A DNA stretch of 64,000 nucleotides. Source: Thalassospira mesophila (GTDB taxonomy: Bacteria; Pseudomonadota; Alphaproteobacteria; Rhodospirillales; Thalassospiraceae). Both the position numbers and the translations under genes were made by a program. Below the pieces are notes generated by a model. It did no database searches and was not told the DNA's origin. It saw nothing but the letters and a program-made list of their open reading frames with translations. The DNA lies in contig NZ_JFKA01000006.1 in the NCBI RefSeq assembly GCF_002115755.1, forward strand, positions 124,001 through 188,000, written 5' to 3'. Shown here piece after piece: positions 45,665 through 55,615 of this stretch (position 1 is its first letter; the number at the start of each line of letters is the position of its first letter).

Positions 45665-45911
45665 TTTGATCTTGGCAATCTCTTTTCCGATGTTTGAGCC
45701 GACACGGCGCGCTACATGGCGCTAATAAATTGATTTTGTTAATGATAAAAATAAACTGTCGCTGGTCTTTGCTTGTGTGGTTTGCCGTGGTTTCGGCCCA
45801 TTGGGCCGCCGGTTGTCATAAAGATACTAACAACATTGACAAGTATCGGTACGAACGGCATGACATAAACAGATTTAGTCAAACGTCATGTGATGAAAGC
45901 AGGAGGCCGGA

Positions 45912-46814
45912 ATGGCATCGAACAAACAGCAGCAAATGCCAAAGGTGGATGTCGCCGTGCGCGAACGGTTCTTGCTGGGGGAATGCCCGAATTGGGATGC
46001 GGACAATAACCGTTTGTTGTGGGCCGATATTCTGGGCCAGAAAATTCATGCGTTGTCGTTGGCGGATGGGGCGCGGCAAAGCTGGAGCTTTGACAGCGAA
46101 GTGGGGTGTTTTGGCCTGACCGACAAGGGACGTTGGGTGGTGGCGTTAAAAAGCGACGTGATCCTGTTTGATCCTGAGACCGGCGTGCAGCAAAAGATTG
46201 CCGCGGTTGACGGTGATAACCAGATGACCCGCACAAATGACGGCAAAATTGGCCCCGACGGCGCGTTCTGGATTGGCACCATGGACCAGAATGTCGAAAA
46301 GCAGCCGGTGGCCGGGTTATATCGTGTTGCCGGCGATGGAGCAGTCGAGCATAAGATTGGCGGGGTTAAAATCTCGAACGGGTTGGCATGGTCGCCGGAC
46401 GGGCGGGCGATGTACCATTCCGACTCGCGCGGGCCGTGGGTCAACCGCTGGCAGTTTAACCCGCAAACTGGCGATGTTTCAAACGGCACCCGGTTCCTGG
46501 ACCTTGACGATACGCTGGGGCGGCCTGATGGTGGCGCAACCGATATTGAAGGATGTTACTGGAGTGCCGGGGTTTCGGCGGGAAACCTTAACCGCTTTGC
46601 CCCGGATGGCGCCTTGCTGATGTCCATTCCATTGCCGGTACCCAGCCCGACAATGCCCTGTTTTGGCGGGCCGGATATGAAAACCATTTTCCTGACCAGC
46701 CTGACCGAAAATTATGACGCATCAAAACTGGAAGCCTATCCGCTGGCGGGGATGGTGCTGTCGTTGCGCGTCGATGTGGCGGGGGTGCCGGTGCATAAAT
46801 TCCGCGAAGCATAG
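45912..46814 (+). CDS. SMP-30/gluconolactonase family sugar lactonase
   Basis: 300-residue six-bladed beta-propeller lactonase. The divalent metal ligands of the family are present: Glu24 in LLGECPNWD, Asn156 in KISNGLAWSPDG and Asp206 in GRPDGGATD, with Asn109/Asp110 near the substrate site. It opens sugar lactones; here the aldarolactone made by uronate dehydrogenase, or an aldonolactone, is the likely substrate. A strong Shine-Dalgarno (aggagg) precedes ATG 45912. It begins the plus-strand half of the uronate cluster. Confidence 0.88.
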   Translation: MASNKQQQMPKVDVAVRERFLLGECPNWDADNNRLLWADILGQKIHALSLADGARQSWSFDSEVGCFGLTDKGRWVVALKSDVILFDPETGVQQKIAAVDGDNQMTRTNDGKIGPDGAFWIGTMDQNVEKQPVAGLYRVAGDGAVEHKIGGVKISNGLAWSPDGRAMYHSDSRGPWVNRWQFNPQTGDVSNGTRFLDLDDTLGRPDGGATDIEGCYWSAGVSAGNLNRFAPDGALLMSIPLPVPSPTMPCFGGPDMKTIFLTSLTENYDASKLEAYPLAGMVLSLRVDVAGVPVHKFREA

Positions 46815-48193
<1,379 letters not shown>

Positions 48194-48289
48194 TCATTTG
48201 CCCGGTGGCTGTTTGCAGTCATCTGGCACCCGACGGCGCCACAATAAAAACCCGGCACGTCATTTGTTTGGAAAACGTATAAACACTGT

Positions 48290-48315
48290 CTTGTAATTAC
48301 AAGTTACAAGTTGTA
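48290..48315. promoter_or_regulatory. Double palindrome CTTGTAATTACAAG and TACAA-G-TTGTA before the uronate TRAP operon
   Basis: A 14-base perfect palindrome (48290-48303) runs into a second symmetric unit (48305-48315), giving tandem operator sites about 80-100 bases upstream of the binding-protein gene. The half-sites equal those before the IlvD, GntR and DapA-like genes, and the TTGT-N4-ACAA core fits FadR-type GntR recognition. Confidence 0.65.
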
Positions 48316-48392
48316 CGCTTTTCTCACAACAACAAAACCCCGATCACGGGGAAGGCTTATCCGACGATTAACGTCACGGGAGGATTCCAGGA

Positions 48393-49388
48393 ATGAATAA
48401 TTTTCTAAAGACCACCACTTTGACTTTGGCAGCCGTCGCCCTGGGTGCGACGCTTACCGCTGGTTCAGCCTATGCCGGGGAATGGCGCGGCTGGAACATT
48501 CATCCGCCGGGATACCCGGTGACCATCGGCATGGAAAAATTTGCCGAAATTATCAAGGAAAAGTCCGGTGGGGAACTGTCGGCAAAGGTTTATAACAATG
48601 GCGTTCTGGGCGACCAGCCCGATGCGATCCAGCAGGTTCGCCTTGGCGGTCTGGATTGGGCGGAGTTCAACCTGGGCCCGCTTGGCGAAGTGGCACCGGA
48701 AGCGAACGTTGTTTCCTTGCCGTTTATTTTCAACAATATGGATTCCATGCACAAAGTGATGGATGGTCCGGTTGGGGAAAAGATTTCGGCAGGTTTGGAA
48801 AAGGTCGGTTTGCAGCCGCTGGCATATTATGACTCGGGTGCGCGCTCGTTTTATAACACCAAACATCCGATCGAAACGCCGGCCGATATGAAAGGCCTGA
48901 AGTTTCGCGTTATGAGCAACGACCTTTATGTTCAGATGGTCGATGCTTTGGGCGGCAATGCAACTCCGATGCCTTATGGTGAGGTCTTTCAGTCGCTGAA
49001 ACTGGGTGTGATTGACGGGGCGGAAAACAACTATCCGTCTTATGATTCATCGGGTCATTATGAAGCGGCGAAATATTATTCCGTCACCCAGCATCTGATT
49101 TTGCCGGAATGCCTGTGCATGAACAAAAAGCTTTATGACGGCCTGTCAGATGCAGACAAGAAAATCGTTAATGATGCGGCTATGGAATCGGCAGAAGTTC
49201 AGCGTGCAGCCTGGGCAGAAGGTGCTGAAAAGTCCAAGAAGGAAGTTGAAGCTTCGGGCGTGAAGATCAACGAAATCAAAGACAAATCGGCTTTCCAGGC
49301 GGCAATGAAGCCGATCTACGACAAGTTCATGAAAGAAAACCCGGACGTGGCACCGTTGGTTACGGCGATCCAGGAAGCTCAGAAATAA
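48393..49388 (+). CDS. TRAP transporter binding protein, probable uronate-specific
   Basis: 331-residue periplasmic binding protein with signal peptide (about 28 residues, cleavage after SAYA) and mature start GEWRGWNIHPPGYPVTIGMEKF. The carboxylate-binding arginine lies in GLKFRVMSNDLYVQMVDALGGNATPMPYGEVFQSL. A position before uronate dehydrogenase and downstream of KdgD argues for galacturonate or glucuronate as ligand. Strong ribosome site (gggagga) before ATG. Confidence 0.9.
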   Translation: MNNFLKTTTLTLAAVALGATLTAGSAYAGEWRGWNIHPPGYPVTIGMEKFAEIIKEKSGGELSAKVYNNGVLGDQPDAIQQVRLGGLDWAEFNLGPLGEVAPEANVVSLPFIFNNMDSMHKVMDGPVGEKISAGLEKVGLQPLAYYDSGARSFYNTKHPIETPADMKGLKFRVMSNDLYVQMVDALGGNATPMPYGEVFQSLKLGVIDGAENNYPSYDSSGHYEAAKYYSVTQHLILPECLCMNKKLYDGLSDADKKIVNDAAMESAEVQRAAWAEGAEKSKKEVEASGVKINEIKDKSAFQAAMKPIYDKFMKENPDVAPLVTAIQEAQK

Positions 49389-49405
49389 GTCGTTTCATTT
49401 GACGC

Positions 49406-49440
49406 GGGCGGCGATAACATCGCCGCCCTTCCTTATTCTT
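49406..49440 (+). terminator. Partial terminator after the TRAP binding-protein gene
   Basis: Perfect ten-pair stem GGGCGGCGAT/ATCGCCGCCC with a three-base loop, followed by a pyrimidine-rich TTCCTTATTCTTTT. It lies 17 bases after the stop and before the small permease, so it probably lowers permease expression relative to the binding protein. Confidence 0.75.
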
Positions 49441-49475
49441 TTCCCGATTAATTCTCATTTCCAGATGGCGGCGCA

Positions 49476-50021
49476 ATGCTGACGCAATGTACCCGGATGC
49501 TTGATCGCCTTGGGGCGGTTTTGTCAAAAGTCCTTAATCTGATCGGCGGTATCGCGCTGGTTTTGTTGATCCCCAGTTTTGCCTGGCTTGTTTACGGGCG
49601 CTATGTCCTGAATTCAACGCCAACCTGGGTCGAGCAAGTTTCGCTTTTATTGATGGTTTTTATTACCTTTCCGGTTGCAGCAGCCGGGGTGCGCGCCAAT
49701 AACCATCTGGCCGTTACCTATGTCCGCGATTCAATGCCGCCGCGGGTTTCCGCTGTTTTTGCAATTATCAGTTATGTCGGCATGGCGGTGTTCGGGTATT
49801 TCATGGCCGAAAGCGGGTTGATGCTGACAACTTTTAGCTGGACCAAAATTATTCCGATCATTCACATTTCCGACGGGTGGCGTTTTATCCCGATGGTGAT
49901 TTGCGGCAGTGGCATGGTGTTCTTTTCGATTGTGCATATCCTGCGCATTGTGTGTGGCTGGCATAAAATTTCCCAAAGTGCTTTTTACAGTGACGACCTG
50001 CTTGACGAGGATGCGAATTAA
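49476..50021 (+). CDS. TRAP transporter small permease (DctQ type)
   Basis: 181-residue membrane protein with four hydrophobic helices; WLVYGRYVLNSTPTWVEQVSLLLMVFITFPVAAAGVRANNHLAV is the family core. It abuts the large permease gene with no gap. Forms the membrane part of the uronate TRAP system. Confidence 0.9.
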   Translation: MLTQCTRMLDRLGAVLSKVLNLIGGIALVLLIPSFAWLVYGRYVLNSTPTWVEQVSLLLMVFITFPVAAAGVRANNHLAVTYVRDSMPPRVSAVFAIISYVGMAVFGYFMAESGLMLTTFSWTKIIPIIHISDGWRFIPMVICGSGMVFFSIVHILRIVCGWHKISQSAFYSDDLLDEDAN

Positions 50022-51308
50022 ATGGGCATGACACTTCTTTTAGGGCTGTTTGCGCTGGGGATTATCATCGGTATGCCGGTGGCCTTTGCGCTGGGCCTGG
50101 CGGCCCTGTCGGCGTTCTTTTACGAAGGGTTGCCACATTTTGTTGCCTTTCAGCGCCTGTCATCGGGGGTCGGCACCTATTCACTGCTGGCCATTCCGTT
50201 TTTCATCTTTGCCGGTGAATTAATGCTGCATGGCGGCATCGCCAACCGTCTGGTGCAATTTGCCACAGCCCTTGTCGGCAGTCGCCGGGGCGGGCTTGGC
50301 ATTGTGAACGTGTTTTCGTCCATGCTGTTTGGCGGTATTTCCGGTTCTGCCGTGGCGGATACCTCGGCATTGGGGTCGATCCTTATTCCGATTATGAAAA
50401 AGGAAGGTTACCGGGCCGATTATGCGGTGAATGTAACGGTAACATCGTCAATTGCGGGCATCATGATCCCGCCCAGCCATAATATGATCCTGTATGCGGT
50501 GGCGGCCGGAGGCGGTATTTCGGTATCGCGGCTGTTTATGGCCGGGGTTGTGCCCGGTGTGCTGATGTGCGTGTTACTGGGTTTTGCCGCCTGGATTGTT
50601 GCCGTGCGCCATGGTTATCCGTCGGTGCCGTTTCCGGGTTGGAAAGTGGTCGGGCAAACCGCCATTCGGGCGTTGCCGGGCTTTTTTACCGCCGTTATTA
50701 TTGTTGGTGGCGTGTTAAGCGGCATTTTCACCGTGACGGAATCCGGGGCCATCGGGGTGGCCTATGCGCTGGTTATTACCGGGCTGGTTTACCGTGAATT
50801 GACCTGGGCCGGTTTTGTCATGGCGGTTCGCCAGGCATCAAAAACAACTGCGCTTGTGATGATACTGGTCGGCTGTGCGGCGGCATATGGGTATATGCTG
50901 GCGTTTTATCAGGTGCCAGAGGCGCTGGCCGGTTTCATCACCGGCTATACCCAAAACCCCACCACAATCCTGCTGTTGATCAACGTCATGTTGCTGGTGG
51001 CCGGGATGGTGATGGACATGGCCGCCTTAATCCTGATTTGTACGCCGATCTTTTTGCCATTGGCCGTGCAGTTTGGTATGGATCCGATCCAGTTCGGTAT
51101 GGTTCTGATGATGAATTTGGGCTTGGGCCTGTGTACACCGCCTGTGGGGTCGTGCCTGTTTGTGGGCTGTGCGATTGGCGGGGTGAAAATTGAAAAGGCG
51201 GTATTAACGATCTGGCCGTTTTATCTGGCAATTCTGGTGGCGCTGGCATTGACAACCTATGTCCCTGCTGTGTCGCTGACATTGCCCAATCTGGTTTTCG
51301 GCAATTGA
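50022..51308 (+). CDS. TRAP transporter large permease (DctM type)
   Basis: 428-residue sodium-coupled permease with the family motifs GIIIGMPVAFALGLAALSAF, GSAVADTSALGSILIP, IPPSHNMILYA and LGLCTPPVGSCLFVG. It starts on the base after the small-permease stop and is followed 43 bases later by uronate dehydrogenase, in the same operon. Confidence 0.93.
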   Translation: MGMTLLLGLFALGIIIGMPVAFALGLAALSAFFYEGLPHFVAFQRLSSGVGTYSLLAIPFFIFAGELMLHGGIANRLVQFATALVGSRRGGLGIVNVFSSMLFGGISGSAVADTSALGSILIPIMKKEGYRADYAVNVTVTSSIAGIMIPPSHNMILYAVAAGGGISVSRLFMAGVVPGVLMCVLLGFAAWIVAVRHGYPSVPFPGWKVVGQTAIRALPGFFTAVIIVGGVLSGIFTVTESGAIGVAYALVITGLVYRELTWAGFVMAVRQASKTTALVMILVGCAAAYGYMLAFYQVPEALAGFITGYTQNPTTILLLINVMLLVAGMVMDMAALILICTPIFLPLAVQFGMDPIQFGMVLMMNLGLGLCTPPVGSCLFVGCAIGGVKIEKAVLTIWPFYLAILVALALTTYVPAVSLTLPNLVFGN

Positions 51309-51351
51309 TTGTTGCTGATATTTGGCTGAAATTTGCGAACAGGAGATCGTT

Positions 51352-52146
51352 ATGAAACGGCTTCTTATCACCGGCGCTGCCGGTAATCTGGGTAAAATTC
51401 TGCGCGAGGGGCTTAAAGGCTATGCCGATGTCCTGCGCTTGTCTGACATTGCCGATATGGATGCGGCCGGGCCAAACGAAGAAGTGGTCAAATGCGACCT
51501 TTCAGATCGTGCTGCGGTCCATGAACTGGTTAAGGATTGCGACGGGATCGTGCATCTGGGCGGGATCTCGATTGAAGCCGCATTTGATGATTTGCTGCAG
51601 GCCAATTTCCTTGGCACCTATAATATTTATGAAGCGGCACGCAAACACAGCGTAAAACGCATTATGTTTGCCAGTTCCAACCATGCCATCGGTTTTCACA
51701 AGCGCACGGAAATGCTTGATGAAAAATCCGAATTGCGGCCTGACAGCCTGTATGGTGTCGCAAAATGTTATGGCGAGGCATTGGCAAGTTATTATTACGA
51801 CAAGTTCGATCTGGAAACCGTCAGTGTGCGTATCGGCTCGTGCTTTCCCGAGCCCAAAGACCGCCGGATGTTGTCCACCTGGATGAGCCCACGGGACTTT
51901 ATTTCCCTGATCGAGGCAATTTTTAATGCCCCGATGACCGGCCATACCGTGATGTATGGTGTTTCGCCCAACAAAGCGGTGTGGTGGAGCAACGATCACG
52001 CCGCCTATATTGGCTGGGAACCCAAGGATAGTTCGGAGGCGTTTCGCGCCGATGTGGAAGCCAAATTCCCGGAAGAAAACCGCCGCGACCCGGCTGTGAT
52101 TTATCAGGGCGGGGCATTTGCCGCCCGGGGCCATTTTGAAGACTGA
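51352..52146 (+). CDS. udh: Uronate dehydrogenase
   Basis: 264-residue extended short-chain dehydrogenase that oxidises D-galacturonate and D-glucuronate with NAD to their aldarolactones. Glycine motif ITGAAGNLGK (residues 6-15), FASSNHAIGF (107-115) and the catalytic Tyr134-Lys138 in SLYGVAK are present, and the total length equals known bacterial Udh. The frame opens ten codons earlier, but ATG 51352 follows aggagatcgtt. Last gene of the uronate TRAP operon; its product would be opened by the SMP-30 lactonase upstream. Confidence 0.9.
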   Translation: MKRLLITGAAGNLGKILREGLKGYADVLRLSDIADMDAAGPNEEVVKCDLSDRAAVHELVKDCDGIVHLGGISIEAAFDDLLQANFLGTYNIYEAARKHSVKRIMFASSNHAIGFHKRTEMLDEKSELRPDSLYGVAKCYGEALASYYYDKFDLETVSVRIGSCFPEPKDRRMLSTWMSPRDFISLIEAIFNAPMTGHTVMYGVSPNKAVWWSNDHAAYIGWEPKDSSEAFRADVEAKFPEENRRDPAVIYQGGAFAARGHFED

Positions 52147-52192
52147 TTATAACGGTTTTTAAAACCTGACCCAAATTTTGAAATTGACGCGC

Positions 52193-52223
52193 ACAGGCCC
52201 GTCTTATTTACAGGCGGGCCTGT
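52193..52223. terminator. Stem-loop between udh and nirV
   Basis: Arms ACAGGCCCG and CGGGCCTGT around a 13-base loop, between convergent genes. The same stem sequence occurs at 41766-41795. No clear T-run here, so it may act mainly in blocking read-through by structure. Confidence 0.55.
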
Positions 52224-52244
52224 TGGCTTATCTGCAATGGAAAT

Positions 52245-52997
52245 TTAAAGCGGGTTTTTGTCTGTTACCAGCCGGAAACCAAGATGGGCTGGCGGCGTGC
52301 CAACGGCACAGCCACCCCGGGCGGGGTCGCGGACCAGATAGGGGATAACTGCCATATGTTCACCGGCTGCATAAAAAGCCGGGCAGCGATCCTTGCTGAC
52401 AGGGGCTGCGTTTTCATTTCCGGCATAACAATCATCTGTCCATTCCCACACACTGCCATCAAGGTCAGCAATGCCTTCGGCCGTGGTTGAAAAGCTGCCC
52501 TGATCGCGCAAGGCGCGGGGTGGCAAGTCTGCGGTCAAATAGGTTGAAGCCCATTTTAGTTCAGGGCTGGTAAATGCCGGGGCGTGTTTTTCGGGCAGGA
52601 CTTTAGCGGCCATAAATGCCCATTCTTTGGTCGTTGGCAGGCGAAACGGGTGGCGGGATTTGGCGTTAACCCAGGCAAGATATTGCGAAACATCAAGATG
52701 GTTCAAATCTGTTGCCGGAACTTTGGCGGGGTCGCGCCCGACAGGCGGGCGTCGTTTTTCGCTGCACGCGCCATCGTTATGGCAGGCATTCCACTCAGCG
52801 ATGCTTAATTCATATTTTTGAACATAAATTTTATGGCCATCAGGCAGCGTTACCGGATGTTCCGCCATTTGGGGAACATAGCGCAAATCGGGGCCGCGCT
52901 CCTGGCACGCCGCCCCGATCAGCATGACCACCGCCAGCAGTCCGGCAACGGCAACATGTGTTGCGCGAGAACCAGCCTGAGTGGCGGTGGGTTTCAT
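52245..52997 (-). CDS. nirV: NirV-like SUMF1-domain lipoprotein
   Basis: 250-residue protein with a lipoprotein-type signal (VVMLIGAAC, Cys30) and a formylglycine-generating-enzyme-like (SUMF1) domain: YVQKYELSIAEWNACHN, HPFRLPTTKEWAFMAAK, DLDGSVWEWTDDC and GGCAVGTPPAHLGFRL. NirV proteins, of unknown precise function, are encoded just after copper nitrite reductase genes in many denitrifiers; here it follows nirK by 13 bases on the same strand. A role in maturation or stability of the nitrite reductase is a guess. The symbol rests on domain plus position. Confidence 0.8.
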   Translation of the reverse strand: MKPTATQAGSRATHVAVAGLLAVVMLIGAACQERGPDLRYVPQMAEHPVTLPDGHKIYVQKYELSIAEWNACHNDGACSEKRRPPVGRDPAKVPATDLNHLDVSQYLAWVNAKSRHPFRLPTTKEWAFMAAKVLPEKHAPAFTSPELKWASTYLTADLPPRALRDQGSFSTTAEGIADLDGSVWEWTDDCYAGNENAAPVSKDRCPAFYAAGEHMAVIPYLVRDPARGGCAVGTPPAHLGFRLVTDKNPL

Positions 52998-53010
52998 GTT
53001 TTATCTCCTG

Positions 53011-54234
53011 CTATGCGCTAAACGGGCGGGGTGCGGCGACCTGTTCCATCAGGCTGTTGTCCCATTCGCCTTCAACCACAAAATGGGCGGTGGCCCCCAA
53101 AAGGGCAGCTTCGATCAGGTTGTGGTTCACATAGGCGTAAACGCCGGGCTGCTTGAAGGTGTACATCGCGGCACCGGCACTGCCGCCGCGAATGAACCAG
53201 GTTTCAAGCCCGGTTTGCGGGGCGTCGCCAAATGTGCCGGTTTCCCAGACATAATCGCCATGACCCCCGATCATGTGCGGTCGGGTATCGCGGTTTGCCT
53301 GATTGTGGATGATCAAAACCGTTTCGCCGACCTTGGCCCGCAGGGCGTGATCGCCGGTTAAGGCCCCAACCGAACCATTGAAGACAGAGTGGGTCGGTAT
53401 CAGGGTCCGCATGGCCTCGACGCTGTCAGCGTAATCGTCGCCTGCGGCTTTATAGGTTTTATAGTCGCCGTTTTCATCGTGCGGCAGGTAGAAATCCTGT
53501 TCGCCAACATAAGAAACGCTGTCATAGCGCAGGGCTTTGCCGTCGCGGTCTTTTAACCCGTCACGCGGCAAAATCATGACAGCACCATTCATGCCATGGG
53601 TGACATGATAGGGGATCATCGCCCCACCGGGCGCACAATGATAGGTGAAGACACCGGGCTTTATGGCTTTAAAGCGCAGGATGGTTTCTTCGCCCGGATA
53701 AACATGGGTTAACCCGCCGCCGCCAAGCGCACCGGTGGAGGCATGAAAATCGATATTGTGTTCCATCGCATTGGATGCGGGGTTACGCAGTGTCAGTTCG
53801 ATATAATCGCCTTCATGGGCAATGATCATGGGGCCGGGAACCGACCCGTTATATGTCAGCGCCCAAATGCTGGCCCCGGTATCTTCATCAACTGTCAAAA
53901 GCCTTTCATCAATCGTCATGGTGACTTCGACGATTTTCGGGCCGCCGGTTGCGACCTGGTCGTGCTGGGGAACGAAGGGCGGTGCGACCAGTTCCTGTTT
54001 GACGCGGGTATAGCCTGTCAAATCGGCCGGTTTGGCTTTGGCCTGGCTGTTGGCTTCGGCCTTGGCCAGATGAACCGGGACGTTGCGCGGTGTTACCAGT
54101 TTGGGGCGGGCGGCTATCGGCTGGGCGCTCGCCCCTGTGCTAAACGCGGCCGCGGCGGCCCCTGCCAGAAAACCACCCTTCAGGATGTTGCGGCGATTGA
54201 TTTTAAGGTCTTCCGGGTTGAACAGTTTACGCAT
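53011..54234 (-). CDS. nirK: Copper-containing nitrite reductase
   Basis: 407-residue periplasmic enzyme reducing nitrite to nitric oxide. It has a Tat-type signal ([13 protein letters not shown]) and two cupredoxin domains. Type 1 copper ligands are His159, Cys200, His210 and Met215 ([20 protein letters not shown]); type 2 ligands are His164, His199 and a late His in VNHNLIEA. Catalytic Asp162 and the His of MIGGHGD are present. The Cys-to-His loop is one residue longer than in the Alcaligenes enzyme and reads CAPGG. A stretch of about 30 residues after the signal is rich in Ala, Lys and Gln. It lies between pseudoazurin, its likely electron donor, and nirV. Confidence 0.96.
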   Translation of the reverse strand: MRKLFNPEDLKINRRNILKGGFLAGAAAAAFSTGASAQPIAARPKLVTPRNVPVHLAKAEANSQAKAKPADLTGYTRVKQELVAPPFVPQHDQVATGGPKIVEVTMTIDERLLTVDEDTGASIWALTYNGSVPGPMIIAHEGDYIELTLRNPASNAMEHNIDFHASTGALGGGGLTHVYPGEETILRFKAIKPGVFTYHCAPGGAMIPYHVTHGMNGAVMILPRDGLKDRDGKALRYDSVSYVGEQDFYLPHDENGDYKTYKAAGDDYADSVEAMRTLIPTHSVFNGSVGALTGDHALRAKVGETVLIIHNQANRDTRPHMIGGHGDYVWETGTFGDAPQTGLETWFIRGGSAGAAMYTFKQPGVYAYVNHNLIEAALLGATAHFVVEGEWDNSLMEQVAAPRPFSA

Positions 54235-54296
54235 TGTTGCCTCCAATAATTCGGTGTGCCAAGGCTGCTTGGCAGGTGTGCTGGAAAATTCCGGGT

Positions 54297-54728
54297 TCAG
54301 AGTTTCGAAAGTTGGGTTTCGAAGCGGTCTTTGGCCTTTTTGGGGAGACGGCCGGCCAGAAAATCGGCAGGGGCTGTTGTTGCGTCACCGACAACAATCG
54401 TCATGACCATGCCCATTGCGAAATGGGGTTTGCATTCGATGGCATAGAAGCCTTCGACATCAAAATTGACGTCGATTTCCTTGCTCAGCCGCCCGGCGAA
54501 GGGTTCGGCCCCGGCGGGGATCATGGCATTTATGCTTTCGGCATTATGACCTTTGCTGGTGGGGATAAATTTAACCGTGTCGCCGGGCGCAATCCGCAAA
54601 AAATCGGGTTCAAACACCATTGTCTGATTGCCGCTTTTGTTCAGCATCTTGACTTCAAAGGTGTCGGCCATTGCGGTTCCGCCCATAAGAGCAGCAAAAA
54701 GTAGCGCGGTTGTCAGTGTACGAAGCAT
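54297..54728 (-). CDS. Pseudoazurin
   Basis: 143-residue blue copper protein with a signal peptide cleaved near AMA-D. Copper ligands His61, Cys99, His102 and Met107 lie at exactly the spacing of known pseudoazurins (40, 78, 81, 86 in mature numbering), in KGHNAES and [10 protein letters not shown]. It carries electrons from the cytochrome bc1 branch to NirK. First gene of the paz-nirK-nirV unit; ATG 54728 is preferred over an in-frame extension of 27 residues that lacks a signal. The TTG-N8-CAA box lies about 70 bases upstream. Confidence 0.94.
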   Translation of the reverse strand: MLRTLTTALLFAALMGGTAMADTFEVKMLNKSGNQTMVFEPDFLRIAPGDTVKFIPTSKGHNAESINAMIPAGAEPFAGRLSKEIDVNFDVEGFYAIECKPHFAMGMVMTIVVGDATTAPADFLAGRLPKKAKDRFETQLSKL

Positions 54729-54797
54729 TTTCAGACCCTTTCCTTGTTCTTTTTTCGTGTGTTGAGGGTCAAAATACGCCGCCGGCAGATATAAACT

Positions 54798-54811
54798 TTG
54801 CGCTAGCACAA
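54798..54811. promoter_or_regulatory. NnrR/Dnr-type box (TTG-N8-CAA)
   Basis: TTGCGCTAGCACAA, a near palindrome of the TTGYG-N4-CRCAA form bound by NnrR-like Crp/Fnr proteins. It is midway in the gap between pseudoazurin and the regulator gene, about 70 bases upstream of the first and 76 of the second, so it can serve nitrite-reductase induction and autoregulation. Confidence 0.7.
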
Positions 54812-54886
54812 CCTTTGTTGTGAATTTAAGGCGACAAAAATCAAACGGTATGGGAGTTTCTGTTCCGTAGTGGGGATGGAGAGGAC

Positions 54887-55609
54887 ATGGACGATCATAT
54901 TCAGTTCAAGTCATTGACCAGACTTGATGAAAGTCTGCTGGCGCACATACCGCCGTTTTCGTTGCTTGAGCACAGCCAGATCCGCGAGATCCTTGATCAC
55001 GCGACGGTGCGCCGCTATGCCGAAGGGGTGCCCGTGTTTTGCGAGGGCGACCCTGCAGAGCGGTTTTTTATGGTGCTCGATGGTTATATTCGGGTCTTGC
55101 GCATTACGCCGTGCGGCGAGCAGGTCATTGCACTGCATATTCCCAGTGGTCAGTTGTTTGGCATTGCCAAGGCCATCGGTCGGGATGCCTATCCGGCAAC
55201 GGCGGTAACGGCATCCGAGGCAATTATCCTGAGTTGGCCGACACAGATCTGGGATTATTTTGTGGTTAATTATCCCGGTTTTGCCACCGAGACTTATAAA
55301 GTTGTGGGCGAGCGGATGGGGGAGTTGAATATGCGTGTGGTCGAATTGGCGACACAGCAGGTCGAGCAGCGGGTTGCCAATACGCTGTTACGGCTGGTCA
55401 ATCAGACGGGCCGCAAGGTTGAAGGCGGTATTGAAGTTGATTTTTCCATTACCCGGCAGGATTTGTCCGAGATGACAGCCACAACTCTGCACACAATCAG
55501 CCGATTGTTAAGTGCATGGGAAAAGCAAGGGCTGGTGAAAAGCCGTCGCAAGCATATTGTGGTCAGCGATCCGCAGCGTCTGGTCGCGCTGGGGCAACAT
55601 CATGCTTGA
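54887..55609 (+). CDS. Crp/Fnr-family regulator, NnrR/Dnr-like
   Basis: 240-residue regulator with an N-terminal cyclic-nucleotide-binding fold (GVPVFCEGDPAERFFMVLDGYIRVLR, HIPSGQLFGIAKAI) and a C-terminal winged helix with ITRQDLSEMTATTLHTISRLLSAWEKQGLV. It lacks the N-terminal cysteine cluster of oxygen-sensing FNR, as is usual for the NO-sensing NnrR/Dnr group. Divergent from paz-nirK-nirV with a matching box between, it probably activates them in response to nitric oxide. It ends seven bases before the converging siderophore permease gene. Confidence 0.85.
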   Translation: MDDHIQFKSLTRLDESLLAHIPPFSLLEHSQIREILDHATVRRYAEGVPVFCEGDPAERFFMVLDGYIRVLRITPCGEQVIALHIPSGQLFGIAKAIGRDAYPATAVTASEAIILSWPTQIWDYFVVNYPGFATETYKVVGERMGELNMRVVELATQQVEQRVANTLLRLVNQTGRKVEGGIEVDFSITRQDLSEMTATTLHTISRLLSAWEKQGLVKSRRKHIVVSDPQRLVALGQHHA

Positions 55610-55615
55610 GTTTCC

